Assembly: GCA_934309475.1 (NCBI GenBank)
Contig: CAKRDK010000008.1
Span: 1-64,000 of the forward strand
From: an uncultured Roseburia sp.
GTDB taxonomy: Bacteria; Bacillota; Clostridia; Lachnospirales; Lachnospiraceae
DNA: 64,000 bases
Direction: 5' to 3'
In this document: piece after piece, positions 55,796 through 63,980 of the stretch
How the letters are laid out: every line of letters starts with the position of its first letter
Position numbering within the stretch: position 1 is the stretch's first letter
Program-made: the position numbers and the translations under genes
Notes under the pieces: generated by a model
Seen by the model: only the letters and a program-made list of their open reading frames with translations
The model's database searches: none
Told to the model about the DNA's origin: nothing

Positions 55796-56722
55796 TTGTT
55801 ACACATTACGTCTTTAAACGATGGTCTTGAGATTTTCAAAGCTTTAGGTTCTGATGTCAGAATCGAGATTTTAAATATCTTATTGGAAAATAACAATATG
55901 AGCATGAATGAGCTGGCTTCACGCCTGAACATTACAAACGGTGCTCTGACAAGCCACATCAAGAAATTAGAGAGCAGTGGCCTGATTACAACTGCAAGTG
56001 AATCTGCCGGTCACGGAAATCAAAAGATTTGCTCTGTTCACTTGGATAAAATTTTAATTGACCTTGAGAAGCAGGAAGACTTCCAGAATGTTTACAATAC
56101 GGAGCTTCGTGTCGGTCACTATTCCGATTACGAAATCTGCCCGACCTGTGGCATTGCTTCCAGCCGCAACATCATCGGTTCCGTTGATGACCCGCGCTAT
56201 TTTGAGCATCCGGACCGCTACAACGCAGATATTCTGTGGTTCACAAAGGGATATGTCGAATACATCATTCCAAACTTTATTCCAAGTTCCCAGAAGATTA
56301 CGCAGATTACCATTTCTGCCGAGTTAAGTTCCGAAGCTCCCGGCGTCAACAATGTATGGCCGAGCGACATCAGCTTTTACCTTAACGACACCTGCATCGG
56401 CACCTGGACTTCCCCTGGTGACTTCGGTGATGTCAAAGGTTTGTTCACACCTGACTGGTGGCCGCAGAACTGGAACCAGTATGGTCTGCTGAAGCTTCTC
56501 GTCATCAACAAAAAAGGAACTTACATCGACGGTTTACAGATTTCCGATGTCACAATCGATGACTTTGATTTAGATTACCGCAGCGGAATCCGTTTCAAAA
56601 TGGGCATCGACGAAAACGCCTCACATGTCGGCGGACTCACCATCTTTGGAAAATCCTTCGGAAACTACGGACAGGATATCAAAGTCAGCTTAAACTATGC
56701 TCCGATTGAGGAGAACCAGTAA
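55796..56722 (+). CDS. ArsR-type winged-helix regulator with beta-rich C-terminal domain
   Basis: A 308-residue protein. Residues 8-95 are an ArsR-like winged helix (IFKALGSDVRIEILNILLEN, MNELASRLNITNGALTSHIK, LESSGLITT). Residues 105-130 contain a CPTC pair (YEICPTCGIAS). The C-terminal 170 residues are beta-rich with many aromatic residues (NNVWPSDISFYLNDTCIGTW, LFTPDWWPQNWNQYGLL) and resemble a jelly-roll sugar-binding fold; the match to any named domain is an inference. It begins at TTG behind GGGAGG. Divergent from the GH43-GH127 operon and facing GH51, it is the likely arabinan-locus regulator, with arabinose or an oligosaccharide as effector. Confidence 0.8.
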   Translation: MLHITSLNDGLEIFKALGSDVRIEILNILLENNNMSMNELASRLNITNGALTSHIKKLESSGLITTASESAGHGNQKICSVHLDKILIDLEKQEDFQNVYNTELRVGHYSDYEICPTCGIASSRNIIGSVDDPRYFEHPDRYNADILWFTKGYVEYIIPNFIPSSQKITQITISAELSSEAPGVNNVWPSDISFYLNDTCIGTWTSPGDFGDVKGLFTPDWWPQNWNQYGLLKLLVINKKGTYIDGLQISDVTIDDFDLDYRSGIRFKMGIDENASHVGGLTIFGKSFGNYGQDIKVSLNYAPIEENQ

Positions 56723-56748
56723 ATATTGGTTGCACAATTTTTATGTTC

Positions 56749-56907
56749 AAAGATTAGGGTGCCAAAAGGCAGCTCACAAATTAGTTGCTGACAAATTACA
56801 TAAATGCGAGATTTATTTTGTGCTTCCCCATCGGAACAAAATACACTTGGCTTTATGCAATTTGTCAACAAGAAAACTGCGGGACTGCCTTTTGTCCCTG
56901 ATTCTTT
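56749..56907. repeat. 159-base imperfect palindrome downstream of the regulator
   Basis: Outer arms AAAGA...GGG and CCC...TCTTT enclose AAAAGGCAG (56764-56772) with CTGCCTTTT (56885-56893), a 20-base arm at 56785-56804 that is 18/20 complementary to 56852-56871, and ATTTTGT/ACAAAAT at the centre. It fills most of the 210-base gap between convergent genes. It could be a MITE-like insertion or a very long 3'-UTR hairpin. Confidence 0.7.
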
Positions 56908-56915
56908 AAACTTCA

Positions 56916-56966
56916 AAAAGTGGGACACCACCCTACCATTTCCGGTACGGGCAGTGTCCCACTTTT
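56916..56966. terminator. Terminator overlapping the end of the DUF6171 gene
   Basis: AAAAGTGGGACAC (56916-56928) pairs perfectly with GTGTCCCACTTTT (56954-56966). For the minus-strand operon the 5' arm lies inside coding sequence and a T run follows; for the plus-strand regulator it also serves as a stop. Confidence 0.85.
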
Positions 56967-57175
56967 GCTGCTGCGCGCAATTCCACATAACACCCGCAGG
57001 CACCGCAGGTGCCCGCGTTTAACAATTCACATTCTTTGCAGAGTGCAAGGCGGCTTTCGTATTCTTCCGCCGGTACCTGATCTGCCTGCTTGATAGCTTC
57101 TTTGTATTTTTGAATCATTTGCTGGTCTGCTTCCGCCATCTCCCGAAACAGACACTTTTTACAAATGTGCGCCAT
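56933..57175 (-). CDS. Small cysteine-rich DUF6171-type protein
   Basis: An 80-residue protein with eight cysteines placed as metal-binding pairs: ICKKCLF near the N-terminus, LALCKECELL in the middle and GTCGACGCYVELRAA followed by HCPYRKW at the end. This matches the small DUF6171 family of Clostridia and phages, with two probable zinc sites. Function is unknown. It starts one base after the GH51 stop codon and so is cotranscribed; its last codons form one arm of the operon terminator. Its link to arabinose metabolism may be only positional. Confidence 0.75.
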   Translation of the reverse strand: MAHICKKCLFREMAEADQQMIQKYKEAIKQADQVPAEEYESRLALCKECELLNAGTCGACGCYVELRAAAKVGHCPYRKW

Positions 57176-57176
57176 T

Positions 57177-58682
57177 TTATTTTTTCAGGCGGAGCTCTAC
57201 GACACTGTTTGCCGGAAGCGTGAATGTCACGCCCTCTTCTGTCAGTCTGTAGTCCGCAAATTCTTTCTCGGTTACTTTTTCCGGCTCATCAAACGTATTA
57301 TGTGCATGCATGTCAGCGTCTGTCACAATCTTCGCTTCGGCGACCTGATAACCTTTTTCTGCAAATTTTGCCTCCACTTCTTCCGATGCTTCCACAGAAA
57401 GATTATTGATTGTAATTGTAATTACGCCATCCTTATCCTCAGAGACAGATTCTGTCACTTTCGGAACTTTCCATTCGCCGATTCCAATTTCATCCACGTC
57501 CGTAAGCTGGCTGTTTAAAAGCTCTGCGCCCTGATGATGACGATACATGTGCATTACATGGTACGTCGGTGTCTTGAGCATCTTATCGCCCTCTGTTAAA
57601 AGCACTGCCTGCAAAACATTTACCATCTGCGCTAACGCCGCCATCTTCACACGGTCACAGTGCTTGTTAAAGATATTGAGCGTAATTCCGGCAACAAGTG
57701 CATCGCGGACTGTGTTCTGCTGATATAAAAATCCCGGATTGGTGCCCGGCTCGCAGGTGAACCAGGTTCCCCACTCATCCACAACCATGCCGACTTTTTT
57801 CTCCGGATCATACTGATCCATAATCGCACCGTGGCGCGTAATCAAAGTGTCCATGTAGAGTGCTTTCTTTAATGTCTTATACCAGACTTCCTCGTCAAAA
57901 TCGGTGGCACTGCCCTTGATTTCCCAGCCTTCCGGGTGAACGTAATAATGGAGGGACAACCCGTCCATAAAACCGTGTGCCCATTCGGCATGATCAAACG
58001 TTGTCTCCAAAACACCTTCCGTCCAGTGATAATCGTCAACATTGGCACCACAGCAGATTTTTCCAATTGGCTTCTTCGGGTCATAATTACGAACATAGGT
58101 CTGATAACGGCGGTATTCATCTGCGTAATGCTGCGGACGCATATTGCCGCCACAGCCCCAGTTCTCGTTTCCAACACCAAAATAGTCTACCGTCCAAGGC
58201 TCCTCATGCCCATTTTCTTTTCGCAGGTCTGCCATCGGAGAAACACCCTGGAATGTCATGTATTCCACCCATTCCGACATCTCCTGTACGGTTCCGCTTC
58301 CGAGGTTTCCATTTACATATGTCTTACATCCGAGCTGGCGGCAGAGTTCAAAATACTCGTGTGTACCAAAGCTGTTGTCCTCTACTACACCGCCCCAATG
58401 TGTGTTAATCATTTTTTTGCGCTTCTCTTTTGGTCCGATGCCATCTTTCCAGTGGTATTCATCCGCAAAACATCCGCCCGGCCAGCGAAGTACCGGAACT
58501 TTCAACTCCTTCAACGCATCGACTACATCTGTACGCATTCCATTCACGTTTGGAATCTCTGATTTTTCCCCCACATAGATTCCTTCATAGATACATCTTC
58601 CAAGATGCTCTGAAAAATGTCCGTAAATTTCCGGCTGGATTACGCCCTCTTTCTTTTTCTCATTGATATATAATTTTGCCAT
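57177..58682 (-). CDS. abfA: Alpha-L-arabinofuranosidase, GH51
   Basis: A 501-residue intracellular GH51 enzyme removing alpha-L-arabinofuranosyl units from arabino-oligosaccharides. The barrel has the acid/base Glu173 in [11 protein letters not shown] and the nucleophile Glu303 in [27 protein letters not shown] is the usual substrate loop. The C-terminal beta domain ends [15 protein letters not shown]. The length is standard. AAGGAG precedes the ATG, 43 bases after the second GH43 gene. Confidence 0.95.
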   Translation of the reverse strand: MAKLYINEKKKEGVIQPEIYGHFSEHLGRCIYEGIYVGEKSEIPNVNGMRTDVVDALKELKVPVLRWPGGCFADEYHWKDGIGPKEKRKKMINTHWGGVVEDNSFGTHEYFELCRQLGCKTYVNGNLGSGTVQEMSEWVEYMTFQGVSPMADLRKENGHEEPWTVDYFGVGNENWGCGGNMRPQHYADEYRRYQTYVRNYDPKKPIGKICCGANVDDYHWTEGVLETTFDHAEWAHGFMDGLSLHYYVHPEGWEIKGSATDFDEEVWYKTLKKALYMDTLITRHGAIMDQYDPEKKVGMVVDEWGTWFTCEPGTNPGFLYQQNTVRDALVAGITLNIFNKHCDRVKMAALAQMVNVLQAVLLTEGDKMLKTPTYHVMHMYRHHQGAELLNSQLTDVDEIGIGEWKVPKVTESVSEDKDGVITITINNLSVEASEEVEAKFAEKGYQVAEAKIVTDADMHAHNTFDEPEKVTEKEFADYRLTEEGVTFTLPANSVVELRLKK

Positions 58683-58725
58683 CGCTTCTCCTTCCCTAAA
58701 GCCTTTCTATATCAAAATCATTGTT

Positions 58726-59685
58726 CTACGCGTCATAGGAAAAAACAGGTTTTCCATCCTCATCCCATGTAAATTTCATCAGCATGGCATGACGGTTCGG
58801 ATTATAGAGCGGATTTCCCACAATCTCCGATTCCGTTCTCGCATGGTAAACCAAAATATCATTTCCATCCTCATCCACAGTAAACGAATTGTGTCCCGGA
58901 CCGTAGATTCCTTTTTCCTCACAGGTTTTTAATACCGGATAGCGTTCTTTTCTCCAGGATAACGGGTCAAGCAGGTCAGAATCTTCCGCTGCTGTCAACA
59001 TTCCCATACAGTAACAGGATCCCGTCTCACTTGCCGAATAGGTCAAAAAGATTTTTCCGTCGTGATGAATGGCTGCCGGTCCCTCGTTGACCCAGAAGCC
59101 GATTCGCTCCCAGTCATAGTCCGGTGTTGTCAAAAGTACCTGCACTGTGCTCAGTTCATTGCCCGATTTCATCTTTGCAATATAAAGATTTGAAATCTGC
59201 TGGCCGACTCCTACTTTTTCTGCCCAGACATAATAGTATTCACCCTTGTTTTCAAAAACAGTGGCATCTAGGGAAAATGCCTCAAATGAAAATTCATCCC
59301 CATCGGCACGTTTCATTTTGCCGAGTTCTTTCCATTCATCTTTCATCGGATTCTGTCCCTGGCACTCTAACACATAAGGTCTGATTTTCCAGACATCCTC
59401 TTTTTCCCCGCCTGCAAAATAGATATACCATTTTCCAAACAAATAATGAATCTCCGGCGCCCAGATATGTTCGCTCATAGGTCCGCTTTCATGCTTTTTC
59501 CAGATAACTTTTTCTTCTGCCACCTGAAGTCCCGCCAAAGAGTCTGCACATCGAAGTGCAATACAGTCATAAGACGGTATGGATGCCGTAAAATAGTACA
59601 TGCCGTCTGTGTGCTTATACACATATGGATCAGCCCTCTGTAAAATCCATGGTTGATTGTATGTTAGCTTTTTTTCTTGCTGCAT
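58726..59685 (-). CDS. GH43 exo-arabinofuranosidase-like enzyme
   Basis: A 319-residue single-domain GH43 propeller. The general base is Asp19 in LQRADPYVYKH, Asp140 lies in AFSLDATVFEN and the acid Glu201 in FWVNEGPAAIHHDG. The start RADPYVYKHTDGMYYFTAS and small size resemble exo-alpha-1,5-L-arabinofuranosidases of GH43, though xylosidase side activity cannot be excluded. No signal peptide. GAGGAG precedes the ATG. First gene of a GH43-GH51-DUF6171 operon with the operator-like motif upstream. Confidence 0.9.
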   Translation of the reverse strand: MQQEKKLTYNQPWILQRADPYVYKHTDGMYYFTASIPSYDCIALRCADSLAGLQVAEEKVIWKKHESGPMSEHIWAPEIHYLFGKWYIYFAGGEKEDVWKIRPYVLECQGQNPMKDEWKELGKMKRADGDEFSFEAFSLDATVFENKGEYYYVWAEKVGVGQQISNLYIAKMKSGNELSTVQVLLTTPDYDWERIGFWVNEGPAAIHHDGKIFLTYSASETGSCYCMGMLTAAEDSDLLDPLSWRKERYPVLKTCEEKGIYGPGHNSFTVDEDGNDILVYHARTESEIVGNPLYNPNRHAMLMKFTWDEDGKPVFSYDA

Positions 59686-59726
59686 TTCGGTTTGTCTCCT
59701 CTTTTCTATTTATATTTTTAAAATAA

Positions 59727-59748
59727 TTTACTATTTCCTAAACTATTT
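59727..59748 (-). promoter_or_regulatory. Second copy of the operator-like motif
   Basis: TTTACTA (59727-59733) and TAAACTATTT (59739-59748) in the plus strand, in reverse order to the copy at 55415-55443, 42 bases before the GH43 start codon. Confidence 0.5.
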
Positions 59749-59799
59749 CCCATAAGGAAAAGATACAAAAATATTGTACCTTTTCTTTATGAGGAATCC

Positions 59800-59825
59800 G
59801 GAGACTGCCTCATCGGGCAGCCCCC
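59800..59825 (-). terminator. Hairpin after the LamG lipoprotein gene
   Basis: On the minus-strand RNA GGGGGCUGCC pairs with GGCAGUCUCC (ten pairs, two G-U) around CGAUGA. No T run follows at once, so it may be a 3'-end stabiliser or weak terminator. Confidence 0.5.
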
Positions 59826-59845
59826 ATTCATCCAACTTTTCTTTT

Positions 59846-61402
59846 TTACTGAATATCTAAGAATCCTGCTTCTACAGATAAGCAATAGTATAAATCACCT
59901 GTAATTGCGATTCCCGGATAAGACTGATTGTAAGTATTTCCATCAGAGCCAACTACAACGGCTGTTACATCTGCTGTATCACCATTGTTTGTGATGGTAA
60001 GTGTAACATCTGCTCCGTCCATAACGCTTGCAAATGTATCCCAATCCCAGTCACATGTTGGTTCTACCACACCGTCGTATCCTGCGCCCCAGCCGAAGTT
60101 ATCAGCACGAAGCACTGCATATTCTGCGTAGTCTGCGTTGTCATCTGTGGAATGAGCGTCTGCTACATTCTGTAAAATAACAAGGAAGTTATCCCAGTTG
60201 TTTACACCGTCTGTGTAGTTTTTGAAGTTTACAGTTGCTGTCTCGCCTTCCGGTACTTCAACTACATCACTGAAATCTGACCAGAATGCTGTTGTGCAGT
60301 CTGTTGAACCTACAACTGTACCTGTTGTTGTGACATCATCATGTGTGTTTGCAGCTACTTCTGTTTCTTCTTCAGCACTTGCATCTGCTGTTGTTGTCTC
60401 TGCGGATGCATCTCCTAATAAGTAGAGAGAAGCTACCTGACCCGGTGTTAAAGCACTGTCATATACATATAAATCATCTACATAACCTTTGAATACAGTA
60501 TCCCAGTAGTTAATTCCGAATAATGCCTTAAATTCATTGTCGCCCGGCTGCATGATGTTTGGAGCTAAAGTAGCATCCCATGTATATTCAAAGTAACTTC
60601 CGTTCTCGTAGTTATCCTGTGAATCATACATTTTTACACCATTTACATAGAACTGTGCACCAGCAGTTGTAGCACCTGTAGGTCCGTTCTGTTCTTCACC
60701 GGTACATACGATTGTTACCATGCACCATTCCTGTTTTCCATGGATTTCATTGTCGAATGCATACATCCATGGCCAGCAGTCTGTGCCGTCTGCTGCATCG
60801 CTTGCTTCGTTACGGCTCCATACGATTGGGAAAATCTTAGCGGAATCTGCACCCCACTCAGACTGTGTTACGTTTAACCATGTAACATCATTGTCTGCAT
60901 CGGATGCTTTTCCCATGTTGTATCCCATCTGTAAAGTCGGTCCAAATGTAGAAAGTCTGTCAGCATTTACCCAGAAGGAAACGGTGTAAGCATCTGTGTT
61001 TGTTGCTTCTAACCCTAAATCCAGTCCGAATGTTCCATCTAAGTATAATGCGTTTCCAACTGCACCTGTTGAATATGTCAAAGCAGCATCTGTTGCTTCT
61101 GCCAATCCGTAAGTTGCGCCATCGTTGTCACCTACATCCTCTGTCTGTGTCACTGCTACATATCCCTCATCTTCTTCCCCGTCAAAGGTGAGGTGTGCAA
61201 ATGCTTCTGCCGGCAAATCTTCCGGATCTGCCATCTCAGCTGCAGGAGCTTCTGCTACTTCCTGCTCTGTTTCTTCCACAACTGCTTCTTTCTCAGTATC
61301 CGGTGTCTGAACATCGGATGTCTCCTTATCCCCGCCACAGCCTGTCATCATGGTAGCTGCCATAGTTGCACATAAAAGTGCGGATAAAACCTTCTTTTTC
61401 AT
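59846..61402 (-). CDS. LamG-domain lipoprotein of the arabinan locus
   Basis: A 518-residue lipoprotein (lipobox MTGC). After an acidic linker, a LamG/concanavalin-like domain at about residues 70-330 is marked by YTVSFWVNADRLSTFGPTLQ and the closing KGYVDDLYVYDSALTPGQVA. A second acidic linker follows, then a C-terminal beta-rich domain of about 160 residues (FWSDFSDVVEVPEGETATVN, WGAGYDGVVEPTCDWDWDTF) that resembles domains attached to carbohydrate-active proteins. No catalytic residues are recognised, so a surface glycan-binding role is likely. It lies 70 bases after the solute-binding protein gene. Confidence 0.8.
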   Translation of the reverse strand: MKKKVLSALLCATMAATMMTGCGGDKETSDVQTPDTEKEAVVEETEQEVAEAPAAEMADPEDLPAEAFAHLTFDGEEDEGYVAVTQTEDVGDNDGATYGLAEATDAALTYSTGAVGNALYLDGTFGLDLGLEATNTDAYTVSFWVNADRLSTFGPTLQMGYNMGKASDADNDVTWLNVTQSEWGADSAKIFPIVWSRNEASDAADGTDCWPWMYAFDNEIHGKQEWCMVTIVCTGEEQNGPTGATTAGAQFYVNGVKMYDSQDNYENGSYFEYTWDATLAPNIMQPGDNEFKALFGINYWDTVFKGYVDDLYVYDSALTPGQVASLYLLGDASAETTTADASAEEETEVAANTHDDVTTTGTVVGSTDCTTAFWSDFSDVVEVPEGETATVNFKNYTDGVNNWDNFLVILQNVADAHSTDDNADYAEYAVLRADNFGWGAGYDGVVEPTCDWDWDTFASVMDGADVTLTITNNGDTADVTAVVVGSDGNTYNQSYPGIAITGDLYYCLSVEAGFLDIQ

Positions 61403-61472
61403 CCTTTTTCCTCCTTAAATAGGTTGAATCTATGATATAGCATTTCTGCAAATATCCCCAATACCATTCTAT

Positions 61473-63041
61473 TTACTGATTGTCTGTTACCATCTGCTCA
61501 TATGTTGCAATCTCGTCCTCGGATAATACGTTATATCCGTCCGGTCCGAAGTAGTTGAGCATTGCTGTTGCATGATACCAGTTTGCTTTCTGTGTTGCCT
61601 CTGTTGCATAATCGGCAGCCTGTTTTTCACCGCTGTCTACAATGTCATGAATACCAATGCTGTTAAAGTATTCGTTGCAGAAGTTCCAGTATCCTGCGAT
61701 AGATGTCCAGCCGTAAGAGATTGGCTGCATACAGCTTGCGAAGTACTCTTCCCAGTATCCTCTGTGTGTATCATCCATATCTTTGCAGTACATATCGATG
61801 TATTCGTTCCAAACTTCTTCATCTTTTGTGATTGGTGCAGGCATTACATCATATTTCAGTGCAAGTCCGGATGCATTTGTGATGGACTCATCATTGTATG
61901 CCTGAATTCTTGTCTTCCAGCCGTCAACACCAAAGCTCATGAATTTCAATAACTCATATGCTTCTCTTGGATACTGGCAGGATGTTGTAATTCCGCCGTA
62001 GTCGATGGTTGCGATAGAGTGGTGGTCTGCAGATGCATCTGTTTCGCTGACTGCAGGTACAACGTAAGGTACGATGTCTAAGTCATACTGGTCAAATGCT
62101 TCTGTTGCCCATGTTCCCTGGTAGGTCCAGAATGCTTCTGTGAAAAGTGCTACGTGTCCGGAAGAACCGCACCATCCTTCCCAGTCACCATACCAGTCTT
62201 CCATTTCCTGTGTCTCTGTGGTCGGTGCAATGTATCCGCCAAGTTTTAAGTCTGAGAACTGCTGTTCTCCAACTGCCCATACACTTAAGTCAAAATCAGT
62301 ACCATCAAATCCGAACTCACCAACGATATCCTGGCTTGCTGCGATTCCGTAGTAAGAATCTAATCGGTTGTAGTAACCACATCCGTAATAAGCCATTCCA
62401 TCCGGGGAGTCTAATACGGTACAGTCTTTGATTAACTGAATCATCTCATCCCATGTCCAGTCTCTGCTTGGAGCTTCTACGTTCAATGTCTCCAATACAT
62501 TTAAGTCCACATACATAACGCCCGGGAAGAATTTTACCGGAACTGCAAATCTTGAACTTGTGTTAAAGGTTCCAAGTCCGGCGCTGTTGATAGTATCTGC
62601 AAGATTCTGTGTCTCCGGATCGGAATCCCAGTAAGATGTGATGTCAGATAACAGGAAATTGCTTAATGCAAAGTCTGCATCGGAATACATGATAACGTCC
62701 GGTGTGTCTCCATTATTTACAAGTGTCAGCAGTGTATCATCATAAGTAGATACATTTTCATAAACAGCATTGACATGGATATTTGGATATAACTCCTCAA
62801 ATCTGTCTGCTAAATACTGCACTGTCTCATCCTGATCAAAGTGGAAGTAAGTCAGTGTAATGTCATCTGTTGTTAAGTCTGTTGCCTTGTTGTAAGTAAT
62901 ACCGTCAATCTCAACTTCCTCTGTTTCCCCTGATACGGAAGTTGTACTGGATTTGGATTCTCCGCCGCCTGAGCTGCCACATGCAGATAACCCTAAAACC
63001 ATGGAAAGTACGAGCATACCTGAAACGATTCTCTTTTTCAT
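61473..63041 (-). CDS. Extracellular sugar-binding lipoprotein (ABC family 1)
   Basis: A 522-residue solute-binding lipoprotein with a signal peptide (lipobox LSAC) and the family 1 periplasmic fold: TLTYFHFDQDETVQYLADRF, NNGDTPDVIMYSDADFALSN and FPGVMYVDLNVLETL are typical. It should deliver an oligosaccharide, likely arabino-oligosaccharide given its neighbours, to an ABC importer. No permease or ATPase gene is adjacent on either side, which is unusual, since permeases normally follow. GGAGG precedes the ATG. The upstream region has inverted TTTCACAAC motifs and a TATAAT box. Confidence 0.9.
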   Translation of the reverse strand: MKKRIVSGMLVLSMVLGLSACGSSGGGESKSSTTSVSGETEEVEIDGITYNKATDLTTDDITLTYFHFDQDETVQYLADRFEELYPNIHVNAVYENVSTYDDTLLTLVNNGDTPDVIMYSDADFALSNFLLSDITSYWDSDPETQNLADTINSAGLGTFNTSSRFAVPVKFFPGVMYVDLNVLETLNVEAPSRDWTWDEMIQLIKDCTVLDSPDGMAYYGCGYYNRLDSYYGIAASQDIVGEFGFDGTDFDLSVWAVGEQQFSDLKLGGYIAPTTETQEMEDWYGDWEGWCGSSGHVALFTEAFWTYQGTWATEAFDQYDLDIVPYVVPAVSETDASADHHSIATIDYGGITTSCQYPREAYELLKFMSFGVDGWKTRIQAYNDESITNASGLALKYDVMPAPITKDEEVWNEYIDMYCKDMDDTHRGYWEEYFASCMQPISYGWTSIAGYWNFCNEYFNSIGIHDIVDSGEKQAADYATEATQKANWYHATAMLNYFGPDGYNVLSEDEIATYEQMVTDNQ

Positions 63042-63300
63042 TGTTTTTCCTCCTTATTACATTCGGGTTCTTTCTTTTACCCCTTTGCTACATCTTTTTT
63101 CATGTGAGTTTATTATAACACACATTTCTTTTTATTTGTATAGATTTTTATAAAATATTAAACGTTTTGTTAAAATATATCTGTTTTTCACAACCATAAC
63201 AACCTAAAATCAAGTGTCATGCAACTATTTTTTGTGCATTTTCACAAATATTGTAATGGTTGTTGTGAAATTGTTTATTTTTTATCAAAGTTTAGAACGT
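63042..63300 (-). promoter_or_regulatory. Regulatory region of the binding-protein gene
   Basis: A TATAAT box lies near 63110. TTTCACAACCATAACAACC at 63185-63203 and GGTTGTTGTGAAA at 63258-63270 are inverted relatives sharing TTTCACAAC, 54 bases apart. TAAACGTTTT occurs near 63160 but matches cre poorly. No gene is seen in 63042-63425. Confidence 0.5.
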
Positions 63301-63301
63301 A

Positions 63302-63341
63302 AAAAATCCGGCTTACAATGTTTTTGTAAGTCGGATTTTCT
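63302..63341 (-). terminator. Terminator after the small membrane protein gene
   Basis: AAAATCCG and CTTACA pair with TGTAAG and CGGATTTT on both sides of a short loop, with A and T runs. Confidence 0.8.
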
Positions 63342-63425
63342 ATTGGGCGAATGACATTGTACATTTTCAGGCATCCAATCTTCCGCCGCAATTATGACAA
63401 ATACTTTGCGACGGTCACCGGAAAT

Positions 63426-63626
63426 TTAATATTTTTTTACAGTGCGGGCCCGCAAGAAAAGAAGTCCAAAAATAACATCTGCTGTCACAAGAAACGCTGC
63501 GCCGTAAATCATTTCCATCCGTATGGGCTTTAAAGCAGGAATATTGGCTAAAAAAGCGATACCCATTCCAACCAGCGCCACCCCATTTAAAATTTTTCTG
63601 CATATCTTTGGTTTCATTGCTGACAT
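63426..63626 (-). CDS. Small two-helix membrane protein
   Basis: A 66-residue protein with two hydrophobic helices (LNGVALVGMGIAFLANIPAL and YGAAFLVTADVIFGLLFL) and a basic C-terminus (RARTVKKY). I set the start at ATG 63626, where AAGGAAGGGG lies directly upstream. The open frame runs on through the tandem repeats to 63866, but that part has no ribosome binding site. No family is recognised. It is probably a separate transcription unit with its own terminator. Confidence 0.6.
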   Translation of the reverse strand: MSAMKPKICRKILNGVALVGMGIAFLANIPALKPIRMEMIYGAAFLVTADVIFGLLFLRARTVKKY

Positions 63627-63653
63627 CCCCTTCCTTTTATTGGGTACTTCTAG

Positions 63654-63923
63654 CATACCTGCTCCTCCATATTCCCCTCCTAGGTATGAATACTTGCGCT
63701 GTTCCAGCATACCTGCACAACCATATTTTCCTCTTAGGTATGAAAACTCGTGCTGTGTCAACATACCTGCACAACCGCATTTCCCCGATAGGTATGAATA
63801 TTCGAGTTGTTCCAACATACCTGCACAGCCATTTTTTCCTCTTAGGTATGAATATCGGGGCGACATCTACATACCCGCACAACCGCATTTCCATAATAGT
63901 TATGAATACTTCCAGCTTTTTTG
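63654..63923. repeat. Five tandem 54-base repeats upstream of the small membrane protein
   Basis: Copies begin with CATACCTGC-like text at 63654, 63708, 63762, 63816 and 63870, exactly 54 bases apart, and a degenerate sixth starts at 63924. Each contains CATACCT and AGGTATG as inverted arms around some 21 bases, with a conserved TATGAATA block. As 54 is a multiple of three, frames stay open through the array in several readings, one giving 18-residue units around YSYLRGK and GCAGMLEQ. There are no unique spacers. Confidence 0.85.
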
Positions 63924-63943
63924 CATAATCCCCCAAGACAACA

Positions 63944-63980
63944 AAGAAACGCCGCCCACACAGGACGGCGCTTCTCTTTC
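63944..63980. terminator. Terminator-like hairpin near the window end
   Basis: AACGCCG-CC pairs with GG-CGGCGCT around ACACA, followed by TCTTTC on the plus strand. Its gene lies outside the window. The rest of 63924-64000 holds nothing recognised. Confidence 0.55.

Noticed and set aside
63654..63923. CRISPR array
   Set aside because: The 54-base units are contiguous and similar over their whole length, with no unique spacers and no cas genes.
63637..63936. Protein-coding genes on either strand across the 54-base repeats
   Set aside because: Open frames arise because the period is a multiple of three; no start codon with an RBS was found.
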